Source: Acridotheres tristis
Taxonomy: Eukaryota > Chordata > Aves > Passeriformes > Sturnidae
Direction of reading: 5' to 3'
NCBI GenBank assembly: GCA_037013685.1
Contig: CM072889.1
Span: 2,179,976-2,243,975 of the forward strand
DNA: 64,000 nt
Below are positions 14,215-26,300 of this stretch, piece by piece. The translations under genes were made by a program, and so were the position numbers. Position 1 is the first letter of the stretch. The number at the start of each line of letters is the position of its first letter. The notes below the pieces were generated by a model. That model made no database searches and had not been told where the DNA came from. It saw only the letters and a list, made by a program, of their open reading frames with translations.

Positions 14215-17200
14215 TAATATTCTTACTTTGGGCTCTTCTACTGCCAACGGACTACGGATGCTGTAACTAATAAAAAATAATTAATGCCAATAAACAGGCC
14301 CTTCATAAGGCTTCAGCTTCTCTCCTCCATCAAAGACTCAACTCATTCATTGGGATATTGTACAGGAAACAAAATTCACCCACAGAACTTGTCTTTTCTA
14401 CATTTGGTTCCTCTGTGCTGTAACTCACAATTAAAATCCTCTCAAATGTGAGGAAAGGAATCTGAAATTTTTAAGAAGGACACAGCTCCAGAGCATGGCA
14501 GAGACCTCACCTGGAATGGAAATGGGAATTTGTGCCCCAGGTCTCATGCTGGGAATTAAAACAACCAAGAAATTCTCAGGAGTGCTCTGAGCACCCCAAG
14601 CCATTTCCTGGCACTCCCGAGAGCCTGGCCATTTATCATTTTTATCATTTTCCTGATAAACTCCATCTGAGTGTCCAAATACCCTCAAAATGTTACAGTC
14701 ACACTGCACCAGCCACCTTCTCACCAACTTCAGCACGTCAGGAAAAGGACAGTGACAATGTTGGGCTTTAGCAGGTGAGGAGCTCCTGACTCCAGGGGAG
14801 AGCAGAGAACAGCAGAAAACACCTCAGCAGTTTGATTATTTTAGAAATCCTGACACTCCTCTCTCTCTCCAAGGGAGCAGCTCCAGACACCAGCAGGGAA
14901 CACCCCAAAGCAGGAAGGGACCTTCACATCAAACCCATCAGGAGGACGGGTTCTGCACAACACAAACCCCACAGAAGCAAGAGGAGGAAGCTGATAAATT
15001 GGCAGAACAAAAACCCCAACCTTTGACACCAAGCTGGTGTCAAAGCCCGGCCTAGAACCTCTGCTGAGCCTCAGTGACACCCCAGAGACTGGCACTGCAT
15101 CACCACTCGGGGTGACATCTCAAGTCTGACCTCAACCTCCCTCTTTAGTGGTCTGATGCCCAAGGAAAACAACAGCTCCTGGCAGAGACAGAGATCACAG
15201 TCCTGATAGTGACAATTCAGAAAGGTGTTAAACTGATGGGTGAATTAATTAGCTGGGGTCCAAGCAGAAGCAGTGCTGCTGGGCCAGAACACTGTGGTTC
15301 CACCTTCCCAGAAAATCAGGACAAGGAGACTGATCAGAAACTCCTAGCCACACATCCACCCAGATTCTGAAGATGCAGCACAAAACAAGGATGTGTAAGA
15401 TCAGTGAAAGGCAACAATTAGCCAGCAGAATTTTCCATCATGGGAGACTATCGAGACGAGAGCTTGGATAAATTAAGAAAATCAGTTATCTCGTAGTCAA
15501 AAGCTTTTTTAAAAGCAAACAAGACTGCAAATACGAGCTCAGATTGCTGGGCATAAATCACCTTCCGAATGCTTAAGGGTTAGAAGCAAACTGTGCCCAG
15601 GGATCACCAGATCTCAGTGCAGCTCCTCCAGACCCTGCCTGTGACTGGAGGGCACTGGGCCACGTCCCTGGATTATTCACAGGGCTGACGTAGCAATGCA
15701 GACACAGATCCACCTCATCCCTGTCACTCTTTGGAGACTGCATAATCATGGCTCAGCCCATGCCAGAGCAACATGAGGAACACCTTCTGTACAGAAGAAA
15801 TTCTCAAGATTTAAAGTTTTAACACAAGCTAACAAACGCCAGGGATGAAAGAAATCCCGGGATGAAAGATCTCCATGACACCTGCTTTGAATAAAAAGAC
15901 ATTGCTACAAAAATATCACAGACCTGCTGGTCTAGAGCCTTTGCTTCATGTCATTCCCCAGACATCAATTTGCAATAGAGGCACACAAAAGCAGCATTAC
16001 ACAGATTACATGCTACTCCCCTGAACTGCAAACAAAATCCACCCAGCACTACCACCACAGTCCAAAGCACCACGGCACCAAAGCCGCTTCCCCTGGCTGT
16101 TCCTACGATGAATTTGCTAAGGATAAGGGTTCAACACTCGTTTGCAGAACTGACAGCTCCTCCTGCAAACTTCGCTCTGGCTCAGCTTTCCCAAACACTC
16201 CCGAATTTCCCCCGTGCTACCACCCCCCTCTGGCACTGGCAGCAGGACCGGTTTTATCCTCGATTCCTGCATCCTTCAGGCAAAGCCCCACACCTGGATG
16301 CTCAGACCAGTTCATCATCTTCAGCATCTGTAACTCCACTGCTTTCTACACAACACAACGCGTGGCAATTATTTAATGTTTGGTTTTAACGGCGCCCAGA
16401 AGCCCTAAAATCAAAAAAACCGAAAGGCTGAGATCCCACCACGCCTCTCCCACCACACACAGGTAAGAAATCCGTGCTAGAACAGCCCCAGCCCTGCACA
16501 GGTGACAGGCGACACTAAAGGGTGTGTACGACCAGCTCAGAGAAAAGAGGGAAGAGCAAGGTACCAACAAACCATGGTTTGCTCAGTTTTATGCCACATG
16601 GCTCATTTACTCACTGCTGGCAGCTTCCACAAAATCAGGCTCGTCAAGCACCTGACTGTATACACAGGTAATGATTATAAAGCCAACTCAAGCGGGGCTA
16701 AAAGTACACAAAGATCTAGCATAAAAATAAAAAAGTCCAATCCTCTCCCAGGTGGAAAACAGGACTTTGAACGTAACAGGTGGATTACACAACAATTATT
16801 TTGCTCCCAATTCTCAAAATATTTTTTTAAAATACCCTCACAGACCAAAAGCTGTCATTACTGAGAAGCAGTAGCAATTTTACTCTGGTAAACAGTCAGG
16901 CTACCCACCTCTCTCGAGGCCAACCACAAACTCAGCAACAACAGCATCAAAGAGCCCCCACACGAGGACAGGGCATCCGTGGCTCTCCTCCCTGGATTCT
17001 GCCCAAGGAAAAGATTATTTCCTAATGCTGCTTTTTGTTTGCAACGGGGCATAAACTTCAAGGGGATGGTTCGCTGCCGTGCTGGGGGAAAGCAGCACGC
17101 TTGGGTTGTTGCTGCAATGGAAAAGCCTTAAAATCCAAAAAATGCACCTTGCATTTGTGGCTGGGTCCCACGCCCAGGATCCAACCTGAGCCAGACCTCT

Positions 17201-18373
17201 TTGTTTGGGAACGCTTTCTGCCCAAGCCTGCGGCCTTCTTGGTCCTGCAAGCACATTTTTGAGTCTTTTTGTGCATTTCTTTGCAGAGCCAGGAAAAAGA
17301 TACACACGTGACCCACCACAAAAACATCCACGAGGCCTCATCATCTCAAAAGAGAAGGCACTGCCCCACACAGACATGCTCCCTGTCCTAGCTATGGAAG
17401 TTAAAACCCACTGGCCACAGCCTCTCCTCTTTTTTTCAACCTGAAAGAGACTCCTCAGCATTCAGAACTCAACGTTTTAAGTGGGCTGCCAGAGCCTCGC
17501 CTCCAAAAGGCAACAGCAAACACACAAAAAAAATAAAAGGAAAAACAAACCCACGAAAATCCCCCCCTCCCTGCCCCCAAAGCTGAGCGAGGGGCAGAGA
17601 GGGAAAGGGGGACGAGGCACACGGGGAAGGCGGCCGGGTGCTCCCCTTTTCTGCCTCCCTTTTATTCCTGCTGAGTGTAGTAACACTTGAACTGGCTCTC
17701 TTTATTTGCAGCCGGATACGCGCTTTCAAAGATACTGTACCACTGTGTAGGCCAAGCAGGGACTCTCTTTCTTCCCTTGGTTAGGGCTTTTGGGAAAATA
17801 ATTATTCACCAGAACTGCCATCGTGAACAGAGCAAGCTAAATCAATGTAGCTTTGTATGGGCCATTGCCACTGCAAAGCAAATACTCCATCAAGACATGG
17901 ATCAGTGAGAATTTTATCACTAGGAATGCTTATGCACATCTTTGTGTATTTTTAATATCCACATTATCCCTCCCCACGCTCCTGCACCCCACCCTCCCCA
18001 CGGATTTGTCTTGTGTCACTGGCAGCTATGGGGCTTGGCCACGAGATTCACATCAGTAAAAACGTCTTAAATACACAGGTTTATTCCCCTTAAAAAAAAA
18101 TTATAATAAAGCATTGGTGCAGAGCAGATTTATTCACTGAACAGGTTGATTTATTTAACAGACTTGACATACATCAAAACCTACTATAGGCTTACATAAT
18201 TGTTATCCATTTAGCAGGTCTGGTTCTTTTGTCAAGTATTTGTTTTTCAAAAGTGATTCACTAAAGACTGCTGCCTTCTGCACAGCTCACATACCTTAAC
18301 AAACGCAGTCTTGCATGGGGTATTAGCCGGAGTGACTTTAAATTGCATCCTACCTGCTTGAGCGCTACCGCTA

Positions 18374-18460
18374 TTTTTTTTTTTTTAAACCTCTGTATTA
18401 TTCCTCCGCTAAACCACACGCGCAAAAAAAAAAAAAAAAAAATAATATATATATAAATTG
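18374..18460. repeat. T13 run, A19 run and short (TA)n at the island edge
   Basis: T13 at 18374-18386, A19 at 18424-18442, followed by AATATATATATAAAT. The two opposite homopolymers about 38 bp apart could fold into a T:A stem. Confidence 0.9.
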
Positions 18461-19227
18461 TACAACAGCAAAGCGAGAAGCAGGAGCGTGTGTAGAGGCA
18501 CACGGAGCCCCGCTGGCAGCAGCGTGTGCCGTGGGCTCGGTGTTACCGCAGTACCACGCCGCTCCAGCGATGCCAGCAGGTACCTCCGGCGCGGCACAGC
18601 CGAGTACCAGGATGTTGATGGCTGCACAGAGGTTTTGGGGCCGACACGGGGCAGGGGAGGGGAGAAAAAAAAAACCTCCGGGAGGATTTAAGGACGGCGG
18701 AGCCGTTTTGTTTTCCCGCAAGAGGCTCACTGAGGCCTCGGCTCTCGCACAGGCGCACCGCTCCCTCCGGCCTCTCGCATCCACCCACGGCTGCCGGATC
18801 CCCCAAATGCGCACCCATCCTGCGCGGCTTCCCCGCGGCGGAGCATCGCCCGCAGCCAGCCCTTCGCCTCGGCGGGCATCGCCGCTGCCTCACGGCTTGT
18901 TTGGCTCCGTCTGCCACAGCCGTGCATCGCTCGCTCGCCCGCCTCGCAGCCGAGGAAGGATTTCATTCCCTCCCCCCCTCTCCTCCTCGCTCCAGCATCC
19001 TCCTCGCACACACACACCGGGCACATCCCGGGGCTCGGGCATGGCAGCGCCCCGGTGCCGACCGCACGGACCCGGCGCTCCGCCGCCCGCCAGACAGATG
19101 GTTAATTACATTCACAGCCGCATTTTGCGCTGGGATAGAGTTTCAGACAATGAGCCAGTTTTATTTGATTAGCCAGTTCTCTAGTTTAATGCGCGCGGTG
19201 ACAGCTACTCCCAGGGCTGGGGCTTGC

Positions 19228-19251
19228 TTTTTTTTTTTTTTTTTTTTTTTT
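19228..19251. repeat. Poly-T tract (24 T)
   Basis: A 24-base T run at the AT-rich to GC-rich boundary within the island. On the minus strand it is an A run. Confidence 0.95.
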
Positions 19252-19458
19252 CCTCTCTCCCCTTAAATAAAAATAAAAATCCCATCCCCCCCATCCTTCA
19301 TTATGTTTTTGTTCTGGCCGAGGCTGAAGTAAGCGCGGCCCCCGCGGCCACCGGGGGGCCCGGCGGGGCGGCGCCCCCGCCCCGCGCTGCACCTGCCCGG
19401 GGAGGGGGGACACGGCCCCAAGTTACCGCCCCCCCCCCGTCACCTCAGACCACCCTCG

Positions 19459-19551
19459 CACACACACACACACCCCGCAACTTCCCCGCAGGCCTCCGCG
19501 CAGGCCGGCGCTGCCATCAGCATCCCCTCCTCCTCCTCCTCCTCCTCCTCC
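19459..19551. repeat. Simple repeats (CA)n and (TCC)n in the CpG island
   Basis: A short CA run at 19459-19473 is followed by a TCC/CCT trinucleotide run at about 19526-19551. Both are pyrimidine-rich on the plus strand. The trinucleotide run makes frames encoding poly-Glu on the minus strand, which are artefacts. Confidence 0.9.
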
Positions 19552-19618
19552 CCCGCGGTGTGCCGGCACGGGATGGGGGGTGTGGGGGGGGTGTGTATGG
19601 CTGAAGCTCCGCCGCGGC

Positions 19619-19632
19619 GGGACTCACCTCGG
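19619..19632 (-). other. Candidate first-exon splice donor in the CpG island
   Basis: On the minus strand the sequence reads GCGCCGAG|GTGAGTCCCG, with the exon ending at 19628. AG|GTGAGT is a near-perfect vertebrate donor. It is suitably placed for a 5' non-coding exon beginning around 20.0-20.1 kb and splicing to an exon left of the window. A second good minus-strand donor, AAG|GTATGT, lies at 18295/18294 and could serve an alternative exon. Confidence 0.45.
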
Positions 19633-21673
19633 CGCGGGGCCCGCGATGGAGCGGGGGTCCCCCCGCCCGCCGGGCGCTGCCGGTGCTGCGGCTCAGCGCT
19701 GCTCCATGCGCCCGGGGCCCGGCGCGCGCAGGTGGACGCGCCCGCCCCCGGCCCCCGCCTCCCGCCGCCGGCCCCCGCCCCTTCCCCCGCCGCCCCCGCC
19801 GCCGCCGCCGCCCCACGGACGGGCCCCCCGGCCCCGCGCTCCCTGCGCAGGGACGGGCGGAGGGCGGGAGGGAGGATGGGGGGCGGCGGCTCCCGCCTCG
19901 CCTCGCCCCGCCGCCACCGCCGCCGCCGCCGCCGCTGCCTCCTCCTCCTCGCCGCCGCCCCCCCCCCCCAGGCCTGCGCCCATTCAGGAGGTGCCGGGCA
20001 GCGCCGCCGCTGCCATTGTTCGCTGCGAGCGGGACCCGCTCCGCTCGCCCCGGCCCGGCCCCGCGGGAGCGCGCACCGCGCCCGCTCCGGCCATAAAGGG
20101 CGCGCGGCCGGGCCCGGGCAGGTGCCGAACCCGAACCGAGCCCGAGCCCGAAGGCTCCGCCGGGGCTGCGGCACCAGCGCGGGCACGGGGAGCGTGGGCG
20201 CCGCGGACGGCCGGGGGGAAGGAAGGGCAGGACAGGCCGGGCCGTGCGCGGGGGGTGACACCCGCTCGGCCCCGGCCCCATTGTCCCCTCCCGGCCGGAG
20301 CCCGGCAGTGGAACTCGCTCCCAGCGCTGTCCATCCGGTTTAATTCATCATCGTGGATATGGGAACCGCCGTAGGGCTTGCAGCAGCTTTTCCGATTTAT
20401 TTTCACGATCGCGTTATTAATAAAAGCTACGGTTTACCTTCAGATGCCCATTAGCGGGAGGAGGCTGCCTCATCTCAGGATGGCTGGGGACTTGCCGAGA
20501 TGCCAGGCACGCAGAGGGAAGGCAGGGACGCACCAGACGCTGCCTTTAGCCGAGCAGGAGGGCGACAAACAGTCAAGGCAGGAGCCAACATCTCCAGAGT
20601 GTGCGAGCTGATAACATCCTCCCCTTGTCACAAAACCCCCAGCCCCGGGTCTCTGTGACACCCTCACTTGTGCGCCGTGGCCGGAGTTTGTGCGCTGGGG
20701 ACTGGAGGAAACTTCTGTTGTTTCATCTCCTGGCTCAACAGAATGGTTTAGCAAATAGGAGGCAAACCAGACACACCTATTAGCCTTTAGGTTTATTTAA
20801 AGTTCGCTGTGATATTTAAAAGACGTTTCTGGTCTTAAGTTATTGCTTGAGTTTACTGGTTTTTTCATCTTAAACAACACAGTCTAAAAATTGATCGGCT
20901 AATTCTTTGGCTGAAATATTAAAGTATCAAGCACTTTAGTCCTTGTTCCCACAGCATCAGAGACCCCCATCCATGCAGTAATAAAACAGGAACGTATGAC
21001 AACATATAGAATGCTCTCTGAATTCAGAGCACTTTACACATGAACCTCCTGCACTGCAAAATAAGGAACTAATCTCATTTTTTCTTCATTAACAGCAGAA
21101 CCCAGGACGAGGACATGCCATACATTACACGTGAATAAATTATTCATTCCCACTGTGTCAGGGCACACACTTGAAGGGGTGTAGAAACTGAGACCAGCAG
21201 TAAATGATTTGACCACAGGCCACAGAGTGAGGTGGTGTCGTAGTTACTGGGAAGTAGCACTTCCCAGCCCTATGCCAAGTGATGGTTTTCCTCTCCAGCC
21301 TCACCACATTGCTATGGGAATCACACACTTCAGTCCCTGTACCTTTGCATGTCTGTAACGCTGCATTTTGTTTCACTACCCCGTCATTTTCTTGGCAGAA
21401 AGATTTGAGTAATATAAATAAGTAATTAATCAGGGTCAGGTGTGATGGTGACAGCACACCTGGCAGTGCTCACTAAAATAAACACACAGGTGGATGGTGG
21501 TCATGAACTGCTTGCAAAATGAGCTGGGGTAGGTTTTATCCTCAGCAACCTCACATAGGGGCTGTGCCCTTCAAAAGTGCCACCAAAGGCACACAAGGAA
21601 ATTTGGCAGCTCTTCTGCTGAGGCACCTCCCGGGGCAGGAATAACGTGGCCAGGAGCACCTGGTCAGACCCGC

Positions 21674-22365
21674 TGTTGGGGGTTGGGTTCTCTTTCCTTT
21701 CCTTGTTATTTGTGGAATTTTCTTACCATTGAGTTGCTAAGAGGCACTGATGGCTGGGTGTTGAGACATCGGGCAGGGGGGAGCTCCTCTGATTTTTAGG
21801 AATTTTTCTCTCGGAGGGACAGAGACACAGGACAGAGGGGGGCTGGGGCAGTTGTGGATCCCTTTGCTCTCGGAGAAGGAGGTCCAGGCTGTCACTTACT
21901 GCGGGGACAATTCACCGGCACCTGAGGGACCTGTCACCCTCTGCTCTGTGCCCCGGGAATCCTGAATTTCTCCTGCCCTGCTGGCCCAACGCTGCAGTTT
22001 ATTCGGTATTTTTGTGGGTTTCCCCACGCTGTACACACACTCCCCTGCCTTCCCGGGATGTTCTGCAGCTACCACCACCCACCACCTGGGCTTTTTTGCT
22101 CATTCCTGCTGGCTGTGAAGGTAACTGCACAAAAAATGTGCCTGCGGCCAAGAGGAGTGTTACTGGGTCCCTGGTTCTGTTTGTTATTAATTCCACAGTT
22201 ATTGTTGTTTTGTTTGCCTTATTATACATACTAGTAAAGAACTGTTATTCCTATCCTCATAGCTTTGCCTGAGAGCCTCTTAATTTCAAAACCATAATCC
22301 AGAGGGAGGGGGTTTACGTTCTGCCCTGCCTTCCCTAGCAGACGCCTGTCTTTCAAACCAGGACA
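21674..22365 (+). mobile_element. Candidate ERV solo LTR (about 692 bp)
   Basis: The block begins TGTTGGGGGTTGGG and ends CCAGGACA, giving the TG...CA termini of an LTR. I recognise it as similar to a common passerine ERV LTR (GTTGCTAAGAGGCACTGA, GTGTTACTGGGTCCCTGG, AGTAAAGAACTGTTATTCCT), from memory. The flanks are CCCGC on the left and CCCAC on the right, a 5-bp target duplication with one CpG-type transition. No gag/pol-like open frame lies alongside, so it looks like a solo LTR left by recombination. Subfamily not assigned. Confidence 0.68.
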
Positions 22366-25300
22366 CCCACCCAACTGCTGCCGATGCCTTTGGGAAGGTG
22401 CCACACTGGAGCTGCAGGTGATGGCAGTCACCCGGGTATAATCACCAAGATTAGAAGTAAACCTGGGAGAGCCTTGGTGGAGATGAAAAGACACATTCAA
22501 TTAAGTGAGCCTTGCACCTGGATCCAGTTTAGAAAGACAACCCAAGTATTTAAGTGCTGTATTTTAGAGGGAACACAAGTGTTAGGCTCAAAGATTATCC
22601 TTGGGGCTGTGAAACAATACAATGCCTTTAGTTCCTCTTATCCACACTACTCATTGAAGGTCCTTCAATTACAGAACCACCACAATAGTGATCGATAGGC
22701 AGCATAAAGTTCTGCACAGCATCTCAGGCAATCTGAAAAATTAACGGTCTGTGCACTGTGATCTTTTCATGTACTGCCACAAACAGATGTGGAAGGGGCA
22801 CTGATGTGATGGAAGCACAGCCACCCACCTTGACAGGGTATTCATTTTCCAGGCTGTCGAATAGAGGCTCGCAGGTGTGAGAACAAGGTGCTAAGAAAGC
22901 TCCTTTAGGCAGGAAGGGACGGGCAGCCCCTGAGCCAGGGGTGGTGGTGATGCCAGCCCAGCCCTGCCCCACAGCCCTGCTGTTCTCCCTGCAGCAGCCA
23001 GAACTGTGAGCATTCACTGCAACCTGTACCACGGAGCAGATCAGACATTTACATCTGTCCCAGCCTTCCAGCTGTCTTCACACAGAATCCATGTGCCCAG
23101 ACATGGATATATGCCAGGAGCCTCTGCCTGCTGGTTTCTCTAGGAAGCAGGAGTCAGTCTAAGAGAAAAGAACCTGCGTTATGACAGGAGGCCAATGCCA
23201 CCGTGGTTTCCAGGTCTCCAATTTCCATCATTCCTTCTTTTCTAGATGCATGGGACCCTCACTGCAGCATACCCAATATAGCTCAAATCCCTATTTTTCT
23301 GTGACCCAACTAATTTCTGCCATACACAGCCCCTCTGCTGAACCATACCAGAGGTAGATGTTCACCAGAGGATGCTGGTTTGCCCATGGCACAAGTAGAA
23401 TACAAGTGGGATTTTCAGAAAATGTCGAATCCTGCATTCTTGGGTGAGCCTGGGAAAGCACGGTTCAAGCAGAAAGCTCCCCAGATGTTATGAACCTTAC
23501 AAACTCGGAGAAGAAAAGCAGCAGGGTGGCAGGAGACATCACCCTCCTATCCCACTCTACCACAAACAGCTGGAGAGGATTTCTTCCCCACTCTCTCAGA
23601 CTTCCAGGACCAACTTCTAAACAAGAACAGTCAAACATAGACCACTGGCAGAATGAGAAGCACTCCAGGAGGCAGGACAGCGTTTTGACTCACGAGGGTG
23701 AAGGACTCCCCCTCTCTGCTCCTCCCTAGGTCCTGGTGTGCAATTCAAACAGTGTGCTGTGGGAAATGACACTGAGCCTACAAACAGGTGAGTCCTCCTT
23801 ACTGAGGCTGAAGCTATTCCTATAGAAGAAACAAAGCTGGAAGCGTGAACTGCACACACTGAATTTCTCCTTTCCTCTCTGGCACAGCTGACAAGCCTTA
23901 CAGCTTTGCAGAAAACCATCCCCACCCACCCAAAGCAGCAGTCCAGGCTGAGCCCCCGGCTGCAGAGCCTCCCCCATGTCCCTGGCTCTTTGCATCCCCT
24001 CCCGGAGCGCTGTGTCACAGCAGCTGCAGGAGCAGAGCTGATGTTTACCCCACACCTTCCCTTTGCCCCCATGTTCCAGACACAGCCAGAGATGCCCAAG
24101 GCTGTCACTGACCTCACAGGGAAAGACAAATTTCCAACGTGCCTGACAGAGCTGTGGAAGGACCAAAGGTGAGGAGGGTCCCAGAGCAGTTTCCAGGCTT
24201 CTCCATTCCTTGGCAGGCTCCTTGCTCCACCAAGCACCCAAAAGACACCCAGCCCTGCCTCACAAGGCTCAAAACCTCCTTATCCAGGCCAGGCAGTTCC
24301 AGCAGGGTCACAGCCTCTGAGGCTCCCCTGGTCCCATTAAACTGTGCTGCTAACAGGCTCTGAGCCCCCCAAACCAGTCCCTGTCTATTCCTTTGTTTCT
24401 CCCTTCACCTTCCTCCCAACATTTCAACTTTATATTGTAAATCTGCCTTTAAATTGTGCATTTCTCTTACCGGTTTCCGTGGCCAAACACCTCATTATTG
24501 GTGCCTTCTGAACAGGGGGAAAGAAAAGCTCCCATTTGTGCCTGGCCAAGGCGAGTGCTCTGTGGACAGAAGGCTCTGTGTGCCCTCGTTCCCTTGGCAG
24601 GAAGAACAACCTCGGCCACTTCAGGGGAGGTGACTGGATTAGCAGGGGAGAAAGGGAAAAAAAGGGAAGAAGAAAAGCAACCTGTAACAACCAAAAAGTC
24701 TCAGGCATGGCCTGGTGCATTTGCAGTGAGCCAGAGCACAGGCTGGAACAAAATCTGGAGAAGGCAAAGGGATCAGGACGTGGCAGAGTCACAAACTGCT
24801 GGGGACTCACTGTAGGTTTGATCTTCTCCCAGGCAGTAAATCCATGAGCTGTGCAGGGATGAAGTGCAGGGCAGGTTCTGGTATCCCAGGGTTCAAAGCC
24901 AGTGCTGCTGTGGCCGAGCTGGCTGGCACCTGGAGCTGCTGGGTGAAGATGGCACAGCCCAGAGGGCTGGCCAGGACTCTTTGGTAACAGCTGAAAACTC
25001 AAATTCTGTTTTGCAATTCCATCCTTCCCATTGCACTGCGGCTCTTCTGGGGCAGCTGCACTGAGCAGCAGGGACAAGTCCTGTTTATTGAGGATGGAGC
25101 TGTTCCTTGTAGTGTTCTACAAATTATTTCCTTTCTTTAGGAACCATGAAACTCTTCGTGCCCAGAAGCACCTTGTGCTTTTCACTTGTTTAAAGTGCAG
25201 AGGATGCTGCAGTGGTGAGCAGAGGTCCCACAGAGCAGAGCTGGTGGAAGGGGTTGATTTTAATGCCAACAGAGCAGCCATAAAACACGGCCACAGAGCT

Positions 25301-25879
25301 CTTGCCATCCCCACAGCTGCTTGGCCAGTCTTCAAAAATAAACCCTGTCTTACAGAAATCATAAAGGTAAATCCCTCTGTTCTCTGAAAGGAACATTCAG
25401 GAAATGTCCGTTGCCTTTGAACCCAAACATCCTGGAACTGTTTTCCTCAAGCACCAACACCTCAGTAAGTTCCCTGAGTTGGTTTGCAGCTCACCTGGGT
25501 ATATTCCACCAGCAGATTTGCAACTCACCTGGATAAATTCCATGAGTTGGTCTCACCTGTGCCTCAGCCTGCACAACCACTGAGGTTCAGCTCTCTTTAA
25601 GCCCCATCCAATTATGCAATTTAACTGCAGCAAGAACAACAGCTTTGCTGAATATGTAACAGTCTCCTCATTGTGTTTGGATGGGGGAAGAGAGAAGGAA
25701 ATACATTTCATTTAAAGTTCAGGCATTTCTATGGGGCTTATCCGATGTGAAAAGACAGAGGCCTCTCTGTCTCAGGTGAATCTGGAGTCCGGCACATTTT
25801 CCTGGTGTGTCTTGGGTGCAGCCACAGCCACCTGAACACAATGGCACAAACCCTGGCGTTTTTCCTGCTCATTTTTCTA

Positions 25880-26300
25880 AAGGACTGTAGTTCATTAACT
25901 CCAGTAACGCAGTTTCATTAATGTGCATTAACCAATGACTTTCCCATTACTGCTGCTGTCTCCAATCAAAGACTCATTTATGGAAAACAAGGGCAGAGGG
26001 AACAACATGCTTTGGCAGCTGTAAGATCATACGCCCAGAGCTTTATACCCTCTGTCTTATATTTTTACGTTAAAGTATCACGAGCTATTACCATATTTTT
26101 CATTATTATTTGTGGCACTAAATACTGCAGCTCCCAGTGCCAGATGGCGAATATTCAGAATAAAAATAATGCAAGGCCAATCTTAGAAAGACTCAATGTG
26201 AGTGTAACAGCATGTATTCATCCTCCTTTCCTAATGCACATGGTTAAAATATTAGCAGACTTAAAATCTGGTTTTCCAATTTAGAGGAGTCACATATTAC
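25880..26300. promoter_or_regulatory. Possible conserved non-coding element
   Basis: This AT-rich block is rich in homeodomain-type ATTA/TAAT cores (TTCATTAACTCC, TTCATTAATGTGCATTAACC), an AATCAAAG TCF-like site and one CAGATGG proneural E-box at 26141. It has no repeat signature. The motif density and complexity resemble vertebrate enhancers, but conservation cannot be assessed from one sequence. Confidence 0.25.

Larger units (their letters stand above)
146..18300. other. No coding exon recognised; inferred NEXMIF intron 1
   Basis: Apart from the CR1 pieces, the 34-bp array and the palindrome cluster listed separately, this 18 kb is AT-rich non-coding DNA. The open frames are short (mostly under 120 codons), lack family similarity and overlap on both strands. 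An AT-rich stretch at 11620-11710 includes an octamer-like ATGCAAAT at about 11691. If the CpG island is the NEXMIF promoter, all of this is its first intron; otherwise it is intergenic. Confidence 0.5.
18470..20330. promoter_or_regulatory. CpG island, probable promoter (inferred NEXMIF)
   Basis: GC content and CpG density rise sharply from about 18,470 and peak at 19,320-20,330, with many GGGCGG/CCGCCC boxes and no depletion of CG. Outside, the DNA is AT-rich. Such islands mark promoters in birds. The ABCB7 3' end lies 18 kb to the right, and in human the next gene downstream on the same strand is NEXMIF (KIAA2022), a neuronal nuclear protein with non-coding 5' exons. By synteny this island is the best candidate for its promoter, transcribing leftward. 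No NEXMIF coding sequence is in the window, so the assignment is inference. A CATAAAG motif at 20092-20098 on the plus strand could also support divergent transcription. Confidence 0.5.

Noticed and set aside
19440..20374. Several 250-273 codon open frames on both strands in the CpG island
   Set aside because: They overlap in multiple frames, are dominated by Pro/Ala/Arg/Gly and poly-Glu from GC-rich and triplet-repeat DNA, and match no known protein. High GC removes stop codons by chance.
23617..25077. Minus-strand frames of 171-215 codons
   Set aside because: They have no recognisable domain, overlap in different frames, and lack credible flanking splice sites or similarity. Treated as chance frames.
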